From positions 1,364,001-1,428,000 of the forward strand of contig NZ_WMDZ01000001.1 of NCBI RefSeq assembly GCF_021735935.1: a stretch of 64,000 bases of DNA, written 5' to 3'. Source of the DNA: Sulfitobacter sp. M39. GTDB lineage: Bacteria > Pseudomonadota > Alphaproteobacteria > Rhodobacterales > Rhodobacteraceae. The translations under genes and the position numbers were made by a program. Below, piece after piece: positions 17,622 to 26,714 of the stretch. The notes beneath the pieces are model-generated. The model saw nothing but the letters and a program-made list of their open reading frames with translations, did not search any database and was not told the origin of the DNA. The first letter of the stretch is position 1, and each line of letters starts with the position of its first letter.

Positions 17622-17879
17622 CAGACGGACCTCTTGTTGCGGTGTCCCAAACACCTTGTACATTGGCCGGAGACGACCTCGCCGTCTTTCCTGCCCCCCG
17701 GGATATGTCTAAAGTTCTCATACAAGGTTAACGCGAGCGACAATGCGCAGGTACAATCCCCCTGCCTTCCAGAATAGCGCCCTATACTTTCGAGAGCGTC
17801 CCACCCAGAATCGGTAGGAGGCGCGATGCGGAAAAGCCTTTAATCCATAGGCCCTTGCTCTGTTGCCGTTTGCCCGCGG
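17622..17879. other. intergenic region, divergent promoters expected
   Basis: 258 bases between the divergent giant GEVED gene and the cobalamin cluster. No RNA gene, B12 box or strong palindrome was recognised. Confidence 0.4.
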
Positions 17880-18770
17880 ATGGTGAATATGTCGGCACCA
17901 ATTCTCTCGCGCCGCACGAAAGCCAGTATTTTGCAGACAATTTTCGACAAATCAGGAGCGTCTGCAGAAACTCCACCTGTTTTCGGTCACTTCGGTGAAT
18001 GGGTGCAGGGGCGGTTGGGGCCGGAGGGCCCTGTGGTTCTGGTCACGATGCTGTGCCGTGCACATGGGGTGCGGGCGCGGTTTACCCGCGGGGGGGCATT
18101 GGACCTGACGCAGGGTGAACCCGCAGCGGTCAGCCTCGCGCAGCTTCGACAGCTGCTAGAGGCTGCAGGGCAAGATACGGGCAGTTTTACCTTGTTTGGT
18201 AACCTTCCTGTCGGGGTCGGGGCAGGTGCATCCACGGCGGCGCTGGTGGCTTTGGCGCGGGCTGCGGGCATTGCCGAGGATCGGTTGCCGTCGCTGTGTC
18301 TGGCGGTGGAAGGTGCCACCGATCCGTTAATGTTGCCGCATCCGGACCGCGTGATCTGGGCCTCGCGGTTGGCGCAAAGCAAGGGCGCGCTGGGCGCGCC
18401 GCCACGGGCTGACATCATCGGCGGCTACTTTGGCGACCCCATTTGGACCGATGCGGCGGATAGCGGTTTTGCGGATATTGCCGACCTGTTGCCAGCCTGG
18501 GAAAGCGCCGTGGCGCGGGGTGATTTGCCTCAGGTCGCGCGTTTGGCGCGCATCAGTGCAGACCGCACCACCGCGTTGCGCGGCCCCGTGAACGACCCGA
18601 GCACGACACTGGCGCAGCGGCTCGGCGCTTTGGGCTATGCGCGCGCGCACACAGGGTCCGCTCGCGCATTCATCTTTGCGCCGGGCTCCGCCCCCGATGA
18701 TGCTGAACAGCTGCTGGCCGACCACGGGCTGACCGGTGCGATGCGGTTCACGACCGGAGGCGACGCATGA
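17880..18770 (+). CDS. bluE: GHMP kinase, BluE/PduX-like L-threonine kinase
   Basis: A 296-residue GHMP-fold kinase. The ATP-binding motif is PVGVGAGASTA at 110-120, and FGHFGEWVQG at 35-44 matches the N-terminal core of PduX and Rhodobacter BluE. These phosphorylate L-threonine to threonine-phosphate, which CobD (cobC) decarboxylates to the aminopropanol linker of cobalamin. The next genes, cbiB and threonine-phosphate decarboxylase, support this strongly. The stop overlaps the cbiB start (ATGA). About 33 residues precede the conserved core, and neither ATG (17880 or 17889) has a good ribosome binding site, so the true start is uncertain. Confidence 0.78.
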   Translation: MVNMSAPILSRRTKASILQTIFDKSGASAETPPVFGHFGEWVQGRLGPEGPVVLVTMLCRAHGVRARFTRGGALDLTQGEPAAVSLAQLRQLLEAAGQDTGSFTLFGNLPVGVGAGASTAALVALARAAGIAEDRLPSLCLAVEGATDPLMLPHPDRVIWASRLAQSKGALGAPPRADIIGGYFGDPIWTDAADSGFADIADLLPAWESAVARGDLPQVARLARISADRTTALRGPVNDPSTTLAQRLGALGYARAHTGSARAFIFAPGSAPDDAEQLLADHGLTGAMRFTTGGDA

Positions 18771-19708
18771 TCGGTGCGGCGGGCATCCTGCTGGGGTTTG
18801 TGATCGAGGCGGCCTTGTCCTGGCCCGCGCCGCTTTATGCGAAAATCGGCCATCCGGTGTCCTGGATCGGCCACGCCATTCGCGCGATCGAGGCACGGTT
18901 GAATAGCGCCAAGGCATCGCCCGCACGGCTGCGCCTGTTGGGCGGTGTCGGGGTCTGCCTTGTGCTTGCGCTTGCCGTCTTGCCCGCGATTGTGGTTGCC
19001 GCGTTGCTGCCCTCTGGCTGGGCGGGCTACGTTATTGGCGGGCTGCTGGCATGGCCCTTTCTGGCACCGCGGTCCCTGTTCGACCACGTCGAAGCCGTCG
19101 CCAAGCCTTTGGTACAAGGAGATATTGCAGGCGCGCGTTTTGCCGTGTCGATGATCATCGGGCGGGATCCTGATCAACTGGACGCTGCCGCGATTGCCCG
19201 TGCCTCGATCGAAAGCCTGGCCGAGAATGCCTCGGATGGGGTGGTGGCGCCGGTGTTTTGGGGCGTGCTGCTGGGGCTGCCGGGGCTGGTGGCCTATAAG
19301 GCGATCAACACGATGGATTCGATGATCGGGCACCGGTCCGCGCGCTACCGTCACTACGGGATGGTGGCTGCGCGGCTTGACGATCTGGTCAATCTCATCC
19401 CGGCGCGGGCAACGGGGCTGCTGTTCGTGATCGTCTCGGGACGGCCACGTCGCGCCGCCGCCGTGATGCTGCGCGATGCGCGCCACCACCGGTCCCCCAA
19501 TGCCGGTTGGCCCGAAGGCGCGATGGCCGGTGCGCTGGACGTACGCCTGTCCGGCCCGCGTGTGTACGGCGAAGAGATCGCGGATGAACCGTGGCTCAAT
19601 GCCGAAGGCTCCGAGGCCGATGCGACCAGCCTGCGACGGGCGCTGACGCTTTACCTTCGCGCCATGTTCGTATTAGCAGTCGTGTTGGCGCTGGTGGCGC
19701 TGATCTGA
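18767..19708 (+). CDS. cbiB: adenosylcobinamide-phosphate synthase
   Basis: A 313-residue integral membrane enzyme (CbiB, called CobD in Pseudomonas denitrificans). It joins aminopropanol phosphate to adenosylcobyric acid. Seen: KIGHPVSWIGHAI near the N-terminus, hydrophobic helices at about 60-105, the conserved ASIESLAENASDGVVAPVFW block, then AINTMDSMIGHRSARYRHYG, and RARHHRSPNAGWPEGAMAG-like residues in the later part. It overlaps bluE by four bases, and 12 bases separate it from threonine-phosphate decarboxylase. The family length is normal. Confidence 0.94.
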   Translation: MIGAAGILLGFVIEAALSWPAPLYAKIGHPVSWIGHAIRAIEARLNSAKASPARLRLLGGVGVCLVLALAVLPAIVVAALLPSGWAGYVIGGLLAWPFLAPRSLFDHVEAVAKPLVQGDIAGARFAVSMIIGRDPDQLDAAAIARASIESLAENASDGVVAPVFWGVLLGLPGLVAYKAINTMDSMIGHRSARYRHYGMVAARLDDLVNLIPARATGLLFVIVSGRPRRAAAVMLRDARHHRSPNAGWPEGAMAGALDVRLSGPRVYGEEIADEPWLNAEGSEADATSLRRALTLYLRAMFVLAVVLALVALI

Positions 19709-19720
19709 CAGGGGCAAGCG

Positions 19721-20698
19721 ATGCGGGACCACGGCGGCAATCTGGATGGGGCGATCAAGGCGTTCGGCGGCGACCGCGCTGATTGGATCGATCTGTCCAC
19801 GGGGATCAACACGGTGCCCTATCCGGTGGGGCCCATCACGCCAGAGGCATGGACCCGTCTGCCCGAACGCAGTGCCCTTGGCGCGCTGGAAGACGCCGCG
19901 CGGCGGGCCTATGGCGCAAGCTGTGCTGTTGTGCCTGTGTCAGGGGCGCAGGCGGCGATCCAGTTGGTGCCGCGCCTGATCGCGCCGGGCCAAGCCGCGA
20001 TCCTGTCGCCCACCTATAACGAACATGCCGCCGCACTGCGGGCCGAAGGCTGGCAGGTCACCGAAGCCACGGATATTTCCGCGCTTGAAGGGTTTGCCCT
20101 TGCCGTGGTGGTCAACCCTAACAACCCCGATGGGCAGCGCCACGCCCCTGACGCCTTGCGCGCGCTTGCGGAAACGGTCGAGCTGCTGATCGTGGATGAA
20201 AGCTTTGCCGACCCTGATCCAGAGGTGTCGCTGGTCCGCGGCGGGGCCGAACTGCCGAAAAATATCCTTGTGATGCGGTCCTTTGGCAAGTTCTACGGGC
20301 TGGCGGGGCTGCGCTTGGGTTTTGTGCTGGCGGCAGAGCCTTTGGCCGAAAGACTGCGCGCGATGACGGGGCCTTGGCCAGTTTCCGGCATGGCAATAGA
20401 GGTCGCCTTACGCGCGCTGAATGATACTGACTGGGCAGCGCAGACCACCGCGCGCCTGCAAGGCGAGGCAGCGCAATTGGATGCGATGGCGGTGCGGGCA
20501 GGCTGGGTGCTGGTGGGCGGCACACCGCTGTTTCGCACCTACGCGACGCCGGATGCCACCGCTGCGCAAAACGCCTTGGCCGCACATCACATCTGGTCGC
20601 GGATCTTCCCCTATTCCGACAGCTGGATCCGTCTGGGCCTGCCGGGTCCGGCCGGTGATTGGGCCCGGCTAGAAACCGCGTTGAAAGACGGCGCGTGA
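19721..20698 (+). CDS. cobD: threonine-phosphate decarboxylase (PLP)
   Basis: A 325-residue fold-type I aminotransferase-like PLP enzyme that makes (R)-1-amino-2-propanol phosphate from threonine phosphate. Seen: HGGNLDGA at the start, DLSTGINTVPYP, NPNNPDG at 132-138, DESFAD from 159, and the PLP lysine Lys190 in SFGKFYGLAGLRLGF. The symbol follows Salmonella; the alphaproteobacterial name is cobC. It works directly after bluE and before cbiB in the pathway. Its stop overlaps the GTG of the substrate-binding protein gene (GTGA). Confidence 0.93.
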   Translation: MRDHGGNLDGAIKAFGGDRADWIDLSTGINTVPYPVGPITPEAWTRLPERSALGALEDAARRAYGASCAVVPVSGAQAAIQLVPRLIAPGQAAILSPTYNEHAAALRAEGWQVTEATDISALEGFALAVVVNPNNPDGQRHAPDALRALAETVELLIVDESFADPDPEVSLVRGGAELPKNILVMRSFGKFYGLAGLRLGFVLAAEPLAERLRAMTGPWPVSGMAIEVALRALNDTDWAAQTTARLQGEAAQLDAMAVRAGWVLVGGTPLFRTYATPDATAAQNALAAHHIWSRIFPYSDSWIRLGLPGPAGDWARLETALKDGA

Positions 20699-21549
20699 TC
20701 CGGCGGGTCACTTTGACGGCGCGGCGGGCATTGTTCGGCCTGGGCACCCTCCTGATAGCCGTCACGTCAGCCAGCGCCGCAGACCTGCCCCGTGTGGTGT
20801 CGATGAACCTGTGCACGGACCAGATGGTGCTGCTGCTGGCGGACCCTGATCAAATTACCTCCCTTTCCCGTCTGGCGCGCGATCCGCGGTCGTCGTCCCT
20901 AGCGCAGGAAGCCTCGGCACATCCGCAGAACGCGGGCGGTGCAGAAGAGATATATCTCTCCGCACCGGATCTGGTGTTGGCGGGGCAATACTCCGACAAA
21001 GCGACCCTCGCGATGCTGCGCCACCTTGGCCTGCGGGTAGAGCAGATGTCGATCACCAAGGCGCTTGACGATATTCCCGCGCAGATCCGGTGGATGGGCG
21101 ACCTCGTACAACAGCCCACGCGGGCAGAGGCGCTGGCCCGCGAGGTCGAGCAGACATTGGCCGCGCAGCCCGCACTGGCCTCCGATGCCCCTGTTGCGGC
21201 TTTCTATTACCCGAACGGCTATTCGCTGGGGGTGGATACCTTGGGCCACGACATCATAACCACCGGCGGACTGCGCAACCTCTCGCAGAAACTCGGACGC
21301 CGGACCAGCGGGCGTCTGGCGCTGGAAGACCTGGTGATGAACGCCCCCGATGTTCTGGTCACCACGACACCCTATCCCGGAGGTTCCCGATCCGAAGAGA
21401 TCATGCTACATCCTGCGCTCGCACAGTACGCCAAGACCGGCCGGATGGTGTATAGCTCGCCCGATTGGGTCTGCGGCACGCCGCTGGCGTTGCGGGCGGT
21501 GCAAGACGTACGCAGGGCAGGCAACCAGATACGCCACGAGGAGAGATAA
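20695..21549 (+). CDS. ABC substrate-binding protein, BtuF-like
   Basis: A 284-residue exported binding protein of the TroA/BtuF (helical backbone) class. Its first 22 or so residues are a signal peptide ending SASA. The body starts LPRVVSMNLCTDQMVLLL, the usual first strand-helix of BtuF/FepB-like proteins. The GTG at 20695 is chosen because it overlaps the decarboxylase stop. It lies between two cobalamin enzymes, so cobinamide or cobalamin binding is the natural guess, but no BtuC permease or BtuD ATPase gene is in the window. An alternative is an iron-chelate ligand. A Cys in MNLC and another in DWVCGTP could form a disulfide. Confidence 0.82.
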   Translation: MIRRVTLTARRALFGLGTLLIAVTSASAADLPRVVSMNLCTDQMVLLLADPDQITSLSRLARDPRSSSLAQEASAHPQNAGGAEEIYLSAPDLVLAGQYSDKATLAMLRHLGLRVEQMSITKALDDIPAQIRWMGDLVQQPTRAEALAREVEQTLAAQPALASDAPVAAFYYPNGYSLGVDTLGHDIITTGGLRNLSQKLGRRTSGRLALEDLVMNAPDVLVTTTPYPGGSRSEEIMLHPALAQYAKTGRMVYSSPDWVCGTPLALRAVQDVRRAGNQIRHEER

Positions 21550-21552
21550 CAG

Positions 21553-22176
21553 ATGACCGACAGCACCCCAGACCAGAACAAGCGCCACGCCGAAAAGATG
21601 GCGAAGGTCCAGACGGCCCGCGCCAAGATGATGGCGGAAAAGACCGTGACCAAGGGGTTGATCATCGTCCACACCGGGACCGGCAAGGGTAAAAGCAGTT
21701 CTGCCTTCGGGATGATCATGCGCTGCATCGGGCACGGGTTCCCCTGCGCGCTGGTGCAGTTCATCAAGGGCGCACGGGTGTCGGCGGACCGTCAACTGCT
21801 TGAGGACCGCTTTAGCGACATCTGTCAGGTCTATGTGATGGGCGAGGGCTTTACTTGGGACACGCAAGACCGCGAACGCGACATCGCTGCTGCCGGACGC
21901 GCATGGGAAAAAGCCAAAGAGCTGATCCGCGACCCAAACAACCGTATGGTGCTGCTGGACGAGCTCAACATCGCACTGCGCTATGGCTATATCGACGTGC
22001 AGGATGTGGTCGATTTCCTGCAGGCCGAGAAACCCCATATGACCCATGTGGTGATCACCGGCCGCAACGCGCCCGACGCCTTGATCGAGATTGCGGATCT
22101 GGTGACCGAGATGAAGGAAATCAAACATCCTTTCCGCAAACAGGGTATCGCCGCACAGGCCGGTGTGGAATTCTGA
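21553..22176 (+). CDS. cobO: cob(I)yrinic acid a,c-diamide adenosyltransferase
   Basis: A 207-residue CobA/CobO-type ATP:corrinoid adenosyltransferase, which puts the upper adenosyl ligand on the corrin. The P-loop GTGKGKSS is at 42-49, followed by AFGMIMRCIGHG, then FTWDTQDRERD, LLDELNIALRYGY with the Walker B acids, and VVITGRNAPDALIEIADLVTEM. The C-terminus AGVEF is typical. GGAG in the ribosome binding site is eight bases upstream. It starts 3 bases after the stop of the binding-protein gene. Expected location is the cytoplasm. Confidence 0.96.
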   Translation: MTDSTPDQNKRHAEKMAKVQTARAKMMAEKTVTKGLIIVHTGTGKGKSSSAFGMIMRCIGHGFPCALVQFIKGARVSADRQLLEDRFSDICQVYVMGEGFTWDTQDRERDIAAAGRAWEKAKELIRDPNNRMVLLDELNIALRYGYIDVQDVVDFLQAEKPHMTHVVITGRNAPDALIEIADLVTEMKEIKHPFRKQGIAAQAGVEF

Positions 22177-22230
22177 TCGCCACCGGGGCAGGGCGTTCGC
22201 CCGCGCCCCGCTTGGCAAAGGGCGGATATC

Positions 22231-22767
22231 ATGGACAAGATCACGCTGGTCACCGGCGGAGCAAAATCGGGCAAGAGCCTTTTTGCCGAAAACCACCTGC
22301 GCGCCTACGGGCTGCCGCTGGTCTATATTGCCACCAGCCAGGCCTTTGACCCAGAGATGGAGGACCGCATCGCCGCACATAAGGTGCAACGCGGGGATGG
22401 TTGGGACACGGTGGAGGAACCGCTTGATCTATGCGGCGCGCTAATGCGCACCGACGGGGCGGGCGCGCGGCTGGTCGATTGCATGACGCTGTGGCTGTCC
22501 AACGTGATGCACGCCGAACGCGACTGGCAGGAGGAGCTTGAAAAAGTGCTGGACAGCTTGCGCGCACAGTCCTCTCCGGTGGTGCTGGTCACGAATGAGG
22601 TGGGCGGTGGCATCGTGCCGATGTCCGCGCTGGCCCGGCGCTACCGCGATGCCTCGGGCCTGATGAACCAGCGCATTGCAGCGGTGGCGGGGCACGTGGT
22701 GCTGGTCAGCTGTGGTCTGCCGCTGGTGCTGAAGGGCAGTGCTTCGGCTCCGGCCTCGCTTGCCTGA
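22231..22767 (+). CDS. cobU: adenosylcobinamide kinase/guanylyltransferase
   Basis: A 178-residue bifunctional enzyme (CobP in alphaproteobacterial naming) that phosphorylates adenosylcobinamide and then transfers GMP. P-loop GGAKSGKS is at 9-16, YIATSQAFDPEMEDRIAAHK carries the guanylylated His, DCMTLWLSNV is the second motif and TNEVGGGIVP the third. It follows cobO by 54 bases. The enzyme supplies GDP-cobinamide for cobS, two genes further on. Length is normal for the family. Confidence 0.95.
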   Translation: MDKITLVTGGAKSGKSLFAENHLRAYGLPLVYIATSQAFDPEMEDRIAAHKVQRGDGWDTVEEPLDLCGALMRTDGAGARLVDCMTLWLSNVMHAERDWQEELEKVLDSLRAQSSPVVLVTNEVGGGIVPMSALARRYRDASGLMNQRIAAVAGHVVLVSCGLPLVLKGSASAPASLA

Positions 22768-22817
22768 CCCATGATCCCGACATACGATAGATTTCCAAAC
22801 GAAAGAGACCCCTTTGC

Positions 22818-23843
22818 ATGGCGCATGTGACTTTTCCCCTGACTTCCCTGTCCGACCTTGACGCGCTGACCCGCGATTTGCCTCAGGTTGATGCCGTCGC
22901 CCAAGGCGCCGCGCGCGACCGGCAGAATGCGCTGACCAAACCGCCCGGATCATTGGGGCGGCTGGAGGATCTGGCGGTGTTCATGGCGGGTTGGCAGCAA
23001 CAGGCGGTGCCGCAGATCGACATGGCGCAGGCCCTCGTCTTTGCCGGTAACCACGGGATCTGCGCGCAGGGGGTGAACCCATTCCCGCAAGAGGTGACAG
23101 CCCAGATGGTGCAGAACTTCAAGGCGGGGGGCGCTGCGATCAACCAGTTGTGCCGCACCAATGACGCGCAGCTGTCGGTGATTGATCTGGACCTTGACCG
23201 CCCCACTGCCGATTTCACGCAAAGCCCCGCGATGAGCGAGGCGGAATGTGTCTCGGCCCTCAACGCGGGAGCGGCGGCGCTGCATCCGGCGGCCAGTGTC
23301 TTGATCCTGGGCGAAATGGGGATCGGCAATTCGACCGTCGCGGCAGCGCTGACGGCGGCGGTCTTTGGGGGGGCTGTGCAAGATTGGGTCGGGCGCGGCA
23401 CCGGTTCGGACGACGAAGGTCTGCGCCGCAAGGTCGACGCCATCACCCGCGGACTTGCCCGCCACGCCGCCACCCCGCAGGATGGGGCATCTATCCTGAT
23501 GGCCTTGGGCGGGCGCGAGCAGGCGGCGATCTGCGGTGCCGTGCTGGCCGCGCGGCAACGGCGTATTCCGGTGATCCTTGACGGGTTCATTTGCACCGCC
23601 TCTGTCGCACCGCTATTCGCGCTGGCCCCTGCGGCGCTGGACCATTGTCTGATCGGGCATCTGAGCGTCGAGCCCGGGCATAAACGTCTGCTGGATGCGA
23701 TCGGCAAGACGGCCGTGCTCGATTTCGACATGCGGTTGGGCGAGGGGTCGGGTGCCGCGCTGGCGCTTGGTATCCTGCGCTCGGCGCTGGCGTGCCATAG
23801 CGGCATGGCGACCTTTGCCGAAGCCGGCGTGGCGGACGGCTGA
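22818..23843 (+). CDS. cobT: nicotinate-nucleotide-dimethylbenzimidazole phosphoribosyltransferase
   Basis: A 341-residue CobT (CobU in Pseudomonas denitrificans). It makes alpha-ribazole phosphate from dimethylbenzimidazole and nicotinate mononucleotide. Seen: NALTKPPGSLGRLE near the N-terminus, FAGNHGICAQGVN, LGEMGIGNSTVAAAL, and LDFDMRLGEGSGAALAL with Glu309 as the expected catalytic base. The TGATG junction couples it to cobS. Dimethylbenzimidazole synthase (bluB) is not in the window. Confidence 0.96.
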   Translation: MAHVTFPLTSLSDLDALTRDLPQVDAVAQGAARDRQNALTKPPGSLGRLEDLAVFMAGWQQQAVPQIDMAQALVFAGNHGICAQGVNPFPQEVTAQMVQNFKAGGAAINQLCRTNDAQLSVIDLDLDRPTADFTQSPAMSEAECVSALNAGAAALHPAASVLILGEMGIGNSTVAAALTAAVFGGAVQDWVGRGTGSDDEGLRRKVDAITRGLARHAATPQDGASILMALGGREQAAICGAVLAARQRRIPVILDGFICTASVAPLFALAPAALDHCLIGHLSVEPGHKRLLDAIGKTAVLDFDMRLGEGSGAALALGILRSALACHSGMATFAEAGVADG

Positions 23844-24595
23844 TGCTGCGCGCCCGGGTGGCAGAGGCGCGGCTGGCGATGCTGCTGCTGACCCGTATTC
23901 CCGTGGGATATCTGCGCGATCCGATCCCGGCGACGGGAGCTTCGGCTTGGGGCTGGCCTTTGGCGGGGGCGGTCGCGATGCTGCCCGCCGCTCTGATCTA
24001 CTGGGCGCTGCACGCGGCGGGCTTTGGCCCGACAGTTGCGGCCCTTGGTCTGATCTTTGCCGCGACACTGCTGACCGGGGCGATGCACGAAGACGGGCTG
24101 GCCGATATGGCCGACGGATTCGGCGGCGGGCAGACGCGCGCGCGCAAGCTCGAGATTATGCGCGACAGCCGCATTGGCAGCTACGGGGTGATGGCCCTGA
24201 TCCTGACGGTGGCGCTGCAGGTAACGCTGATCGCACGGCTGGATCATCCTGCACTGGTCGTACCTGCCGCGCTTGGTCTGTCGATGGCCAGCCGCGCGAT
24301 GCTGCCGTTCTGGCTGGCGCGGATGCCCGCCGCGCGGGCTGACGGGCTGGGACACGGCGCGGCGCAGGTGCCGGCGGCTTGCGTCTATATCGCGGTCGCC
24401 TTTGGCTTGGTCGGGCTGCTGCCCTTGGGCTTTGGCGCGGCGGCGGTGATCTTTGCGGGGGGCGTCGTGGCCACCGCGCTGGTAGCGGCGCTGGCGCTGC
24501 GGCAGATCGGCGGGCAGACCGGCGACGTGATCGGCGCGATGCAGAAACTGGCCGAACTGTCAGGCTGGGGCGTCACCGTCTATCTCTTTGCCTGA
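23843..24595 (+). CDS. cobS: adenosylcobinamide-GDP ribazoletransferase
   Basis: A 250-residue integral membrane enzyme (CobV) that joins GDP-cobinamide to alpha-ribazole, the last assembly step. Seen: LLLTRIPVGYL at the N-terminus, the acidic catalytic motif HEDGLADMADGFGGGQTRARKLEIMRDS (about residues 80-107; only the first part quoted here reads HEDGLADMADGFGGG), then several hydrophobic helices. Its ATG overlaps the cobT stop by one base. With bluE, cbiB, cobD, cobO, cobU and cobT it completes the nucleotide-loop set; alpha-ribazole phosphatase (cobC) is not seen. Confidence 0.94.
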   Translation: MLRARVAEARLAMLLLTRIPVGYLRDPIPATGASAWGWPLAGAVAMLPAALIYWALHAAGFGPTVAALGLIFAATLLTGAMHEDGLADMADGFGGGQTRARKLEIMRDSRIGSYGVMALILTVALQVTLIARLDHPALVVPAALGLSMASRAMLPFWLARMPAARADGLGHGAAQVPAACVYIAVAFGLVGLLPLGFGAAAVIFAGGVVATALVAALALRQIGGQTGDVIGAMQKLAELSGWGVTVYLFA

Positions 24596-24652
24596 CGCGT
24601 CCGAGCCGCGCGCCCCCTTTGACCGGCCGCAAATCCGATGTAGCAAGGCCCC

Positions 24653-26080
24653 ATGTCAAAAAAGACCCTGAACACTGCAAATCTTGCCGCCCTAGGGGCG
24701 GAGCGGCTGGCCGAACTGTTGATCGAGGTCAGCACCGGCAGCGCCGATATGAAACGTCGTCTGCGGCTTGAGTTGAGCCACAACCTCGGCCCCGCTGAAC
24801 TGGCGCGTGATGTGCGCAAACGGCTGGTCACGATCCGGCGGGCCAAAAGCTATGTCGGGTGGCGCAAACGGACGGCGCTGATCAAAGACCTGCGCACCCA
24901 ATCCGCTATGATCATCGACAAGATCGCCCCAGACGCCCCCGCCGACGCCTTCGACCTGCTGTGGGAGTTTCTAGCGCTTGCCCCTTCGATCATGGATCGG
25001 GTGGACGACAGCAAGGGGGACGTGGGGGCCGTCTTTGCTGACGCGCTTGCAGAAATCGGCCAGATTGCCGCCCGCGCCCCGCTGGACCAGATCGCGCTGG
25101 CGGAACGCACGTGGGAGGCGGTGCAGGGGAATACGGACGGCGCTTTTGACGGAATTATCACGCGCATGGCCCCGTCCTTGGGCGACAGCGGGCTCGCACA
25201 TCTGAAAGGGCTGATCCAGACCTTCGAGGCCGCGCCGCTGGACGCGACCGAGGATCACCCCGCCTTGCAATTCCTGCGCGAGCTGCGCGGGCGCAATGCA
25301 AACTACGCCGCGCAACGCAAGAAACGCTTTGTCCAGATGCACCTGCGCGAGGTGGCATTGGCGCAGGGGGATACGGAGACCTACGTCTCGCTGTTCTCTC
25401 CCAGTGATCTGGCGCGTCCCACCGTCGCGGTCGAGGTGGCGGCGCTCTGGTCGGCTACTGGCAGACACGATGCCGCGCTTGATGTTCTTGAGGGTGCACG
25501 TCCCAAGGGGAAAGAGGCGGGGCGGCAGGCGTGGGACGCGGCCTATATCCACGCGCTGATCGCATCGGGGCGCGAGGATGAGGCCCAAGCCCACCGCTGG
25601 CGCTGTTTTACCGAAACGCTCGACCCCGAGATGCTGCGCGCGCACCTCAAACAGCTCCCGGATTTCGATGATCTAGAGGTAGAGGAGGCCGCCAAGGCCC
25701 ATGCGGCCACGTTCAAGGATCTCAACGCGGCGATCGCCTTTTTCCTCGCGTGGCCCGACCTGCGCGGGCTCGCAGCGATGATCGAAGCGCGCGCCGAGAC
25801 GTTGAACGGCACCCATGTCGCCCCACTCTCTGATGCCGCCGACGCGCTGCGGGCACGCCACCCCTTGGCGGCAGCGCTGTGTTGGCGCGCAATGATCGAG
25901 GCCGCGCTGTGGGAAAGCGCCAAGTCGCGGTACGCGCAGGCGGCCGATCACCTGATGGACTGCGCCGCCGCGGATATCGAGATCGAGGATTACGGAGCTT
26001 TCGAAAGCCACGACGCCTTTGTCCAGCGCTTGCGCAAACGCTATGCCCATAAAGCGGGATTCTGGACGCGGGTAACCTGA
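24653..26080 (+). CDS. DUF6880 family protein
   Basis: A 475-residue, mostly helical cytoplasmic protein. The N-terminal block (SKKTLNTANLAALGAERLA, then KRRLRLELSHNLGPAELAR) matches my recollection of DUF6880, a family of unknown function widespread in alphaproteobacteria. The rest is rich in Ala and Leu, with TPR-like helix pairs (about 240-400), and it ends KAGFWTRVT. No signal peptide, membrane segment or catalytic motif was seen. It begins 57 bases after cobS but is unlikely to share its function. The family call rests on memory of the N-terminal block. Confidence 0.65.
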   Translation: MSKKTLNTANLAALGAERLAELLIEVSTGSADMKRRLRLELSHNLGPAELARDVRKRLVTIRRAKSYVGWRKRTALIKDLRTQSAMIIDKIAPDAPADAFDLLWEFLALAPSIMDRVDDSKGDVGAVFADALAEIGQIAARAPLDQIALAERTWEAVQGNTDGAFDGIITRMAPSLGDSGLAHLKGLIQTFEAAPLDATEDHPALQFLRELRGRNANYAAQRKKRFVQMHLREVALAQGDTETYVSLFSPSDLARPTVAVEVAALWSATGRHDAALDVLEGARPKGKEAGRQAWDAAYIHALIASGREDEAQAHRWRCFTETLDPEMLRAHLKQLPDFDDLEVEEAAKAHAATFKDLNAAIAFFLAWPDLRGLAAMIEARAETLNGTHVAPLSDAADALRARHPLAAALCWRAMIEAALWESAKSRYAQAADHLMDCAAADIEIEDYGAFESHDAFVQRLRKRYAHKAGFWTRVT

Positions 26081-26147
26081 TCTGCGCGTGCTGGGTCTTT
26101 TCTTGCCGCGACGTGGGAACCAACAGGCACGCCGCGCGTATGGATGC

Positions 26148-26621
26148 ATGAACATATTCAAACGCGCCGCCTTCGCCCCCATTGCCGCCCTTGGCTTTGC
26201 CCTTCCTCTTGCAGCTACCGCTGATGTGGTGGGCAATGTCGATGTGGACTGGCTGGGCAATGACATCGTGGTAGAGGCGGTCCAAGACCCCGAGGTCAAG
26301 GGGGTCACCTGCCATCTGGCCTATTTTGAACGCGGCCTGATCGACCGGCTGCAAAAGGGCAATTGGTTCGAGGATCCGTCGAATTCCTCCATCTCTTGCC
26401 GCCAGACCGGCCCGATCGAAATTGGCGACATCTCGCGCGATGACGAGGGCGAGACGGTGTTCAGCGAACGCCGGTCCGTGATCTTCAAGACGCTGAAGGT
26501 CAAACGGATTTTCGACGAGAAAAACAACACCTTGGTCTATATCAGCCACGCGCGCGATGTGCAGAACGGGTCTGCCAAAATGTCGATGTCGACCGTGCCG
26601 CTCTACATCCCGACCAAATAG
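26148..26621 (+). CDS. creA: CreA family periplasmic protein
   Basis: A 157-residue exported protein of the CreA family, whose function is unknown. A signal peptide of about 26 residues ends in ATADV. The body starts VGNVDVDWLGNDIVVEAVQDP and has VTCHLAYFERGL, SISCRQTGPI with a matching second Cys, RRSVIFKTLKVKRIFDEKNN and LVYISHARDVQNGSAKMS, all typical of CreA. The two cysteines likely pair. ATG at 26148 is chosen because it begins the signal peptide; the longer open frame to 26088 would put 20 charged residues in front of it. Confidence 0.88.
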   Translation: MNIFKRAAFAPIAALGFALPLAATADVVGNVDVDWLGNDIVVEAVQDPEVKGVTCHLAYFERGLIDRLQKGNWFEDPSNSSISCRQTGPIEIGDISRDDEGETVFSERRSVIFKTLKVKRIFDEKNNTLVYISHARDVQNGSAKMSMSTVPLYIPTK

Positions 26622-26714
26622 GCAAAGCTTTGCCAAGGCGTATCATCCGCTTTGCCCGCCCCCGTGCTTCGGCTATTCTATGCCGAAGTCATAACAAACA
26701 AGGGCGCGGGCAGT

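Noticed and set aside
17622..17879. Possible cobalamin riboswitch before the cobalamin cluster
   Set aside because: No B12 box or the conserved hairpins of the cobalamin aptamer were recognised in this stretch.
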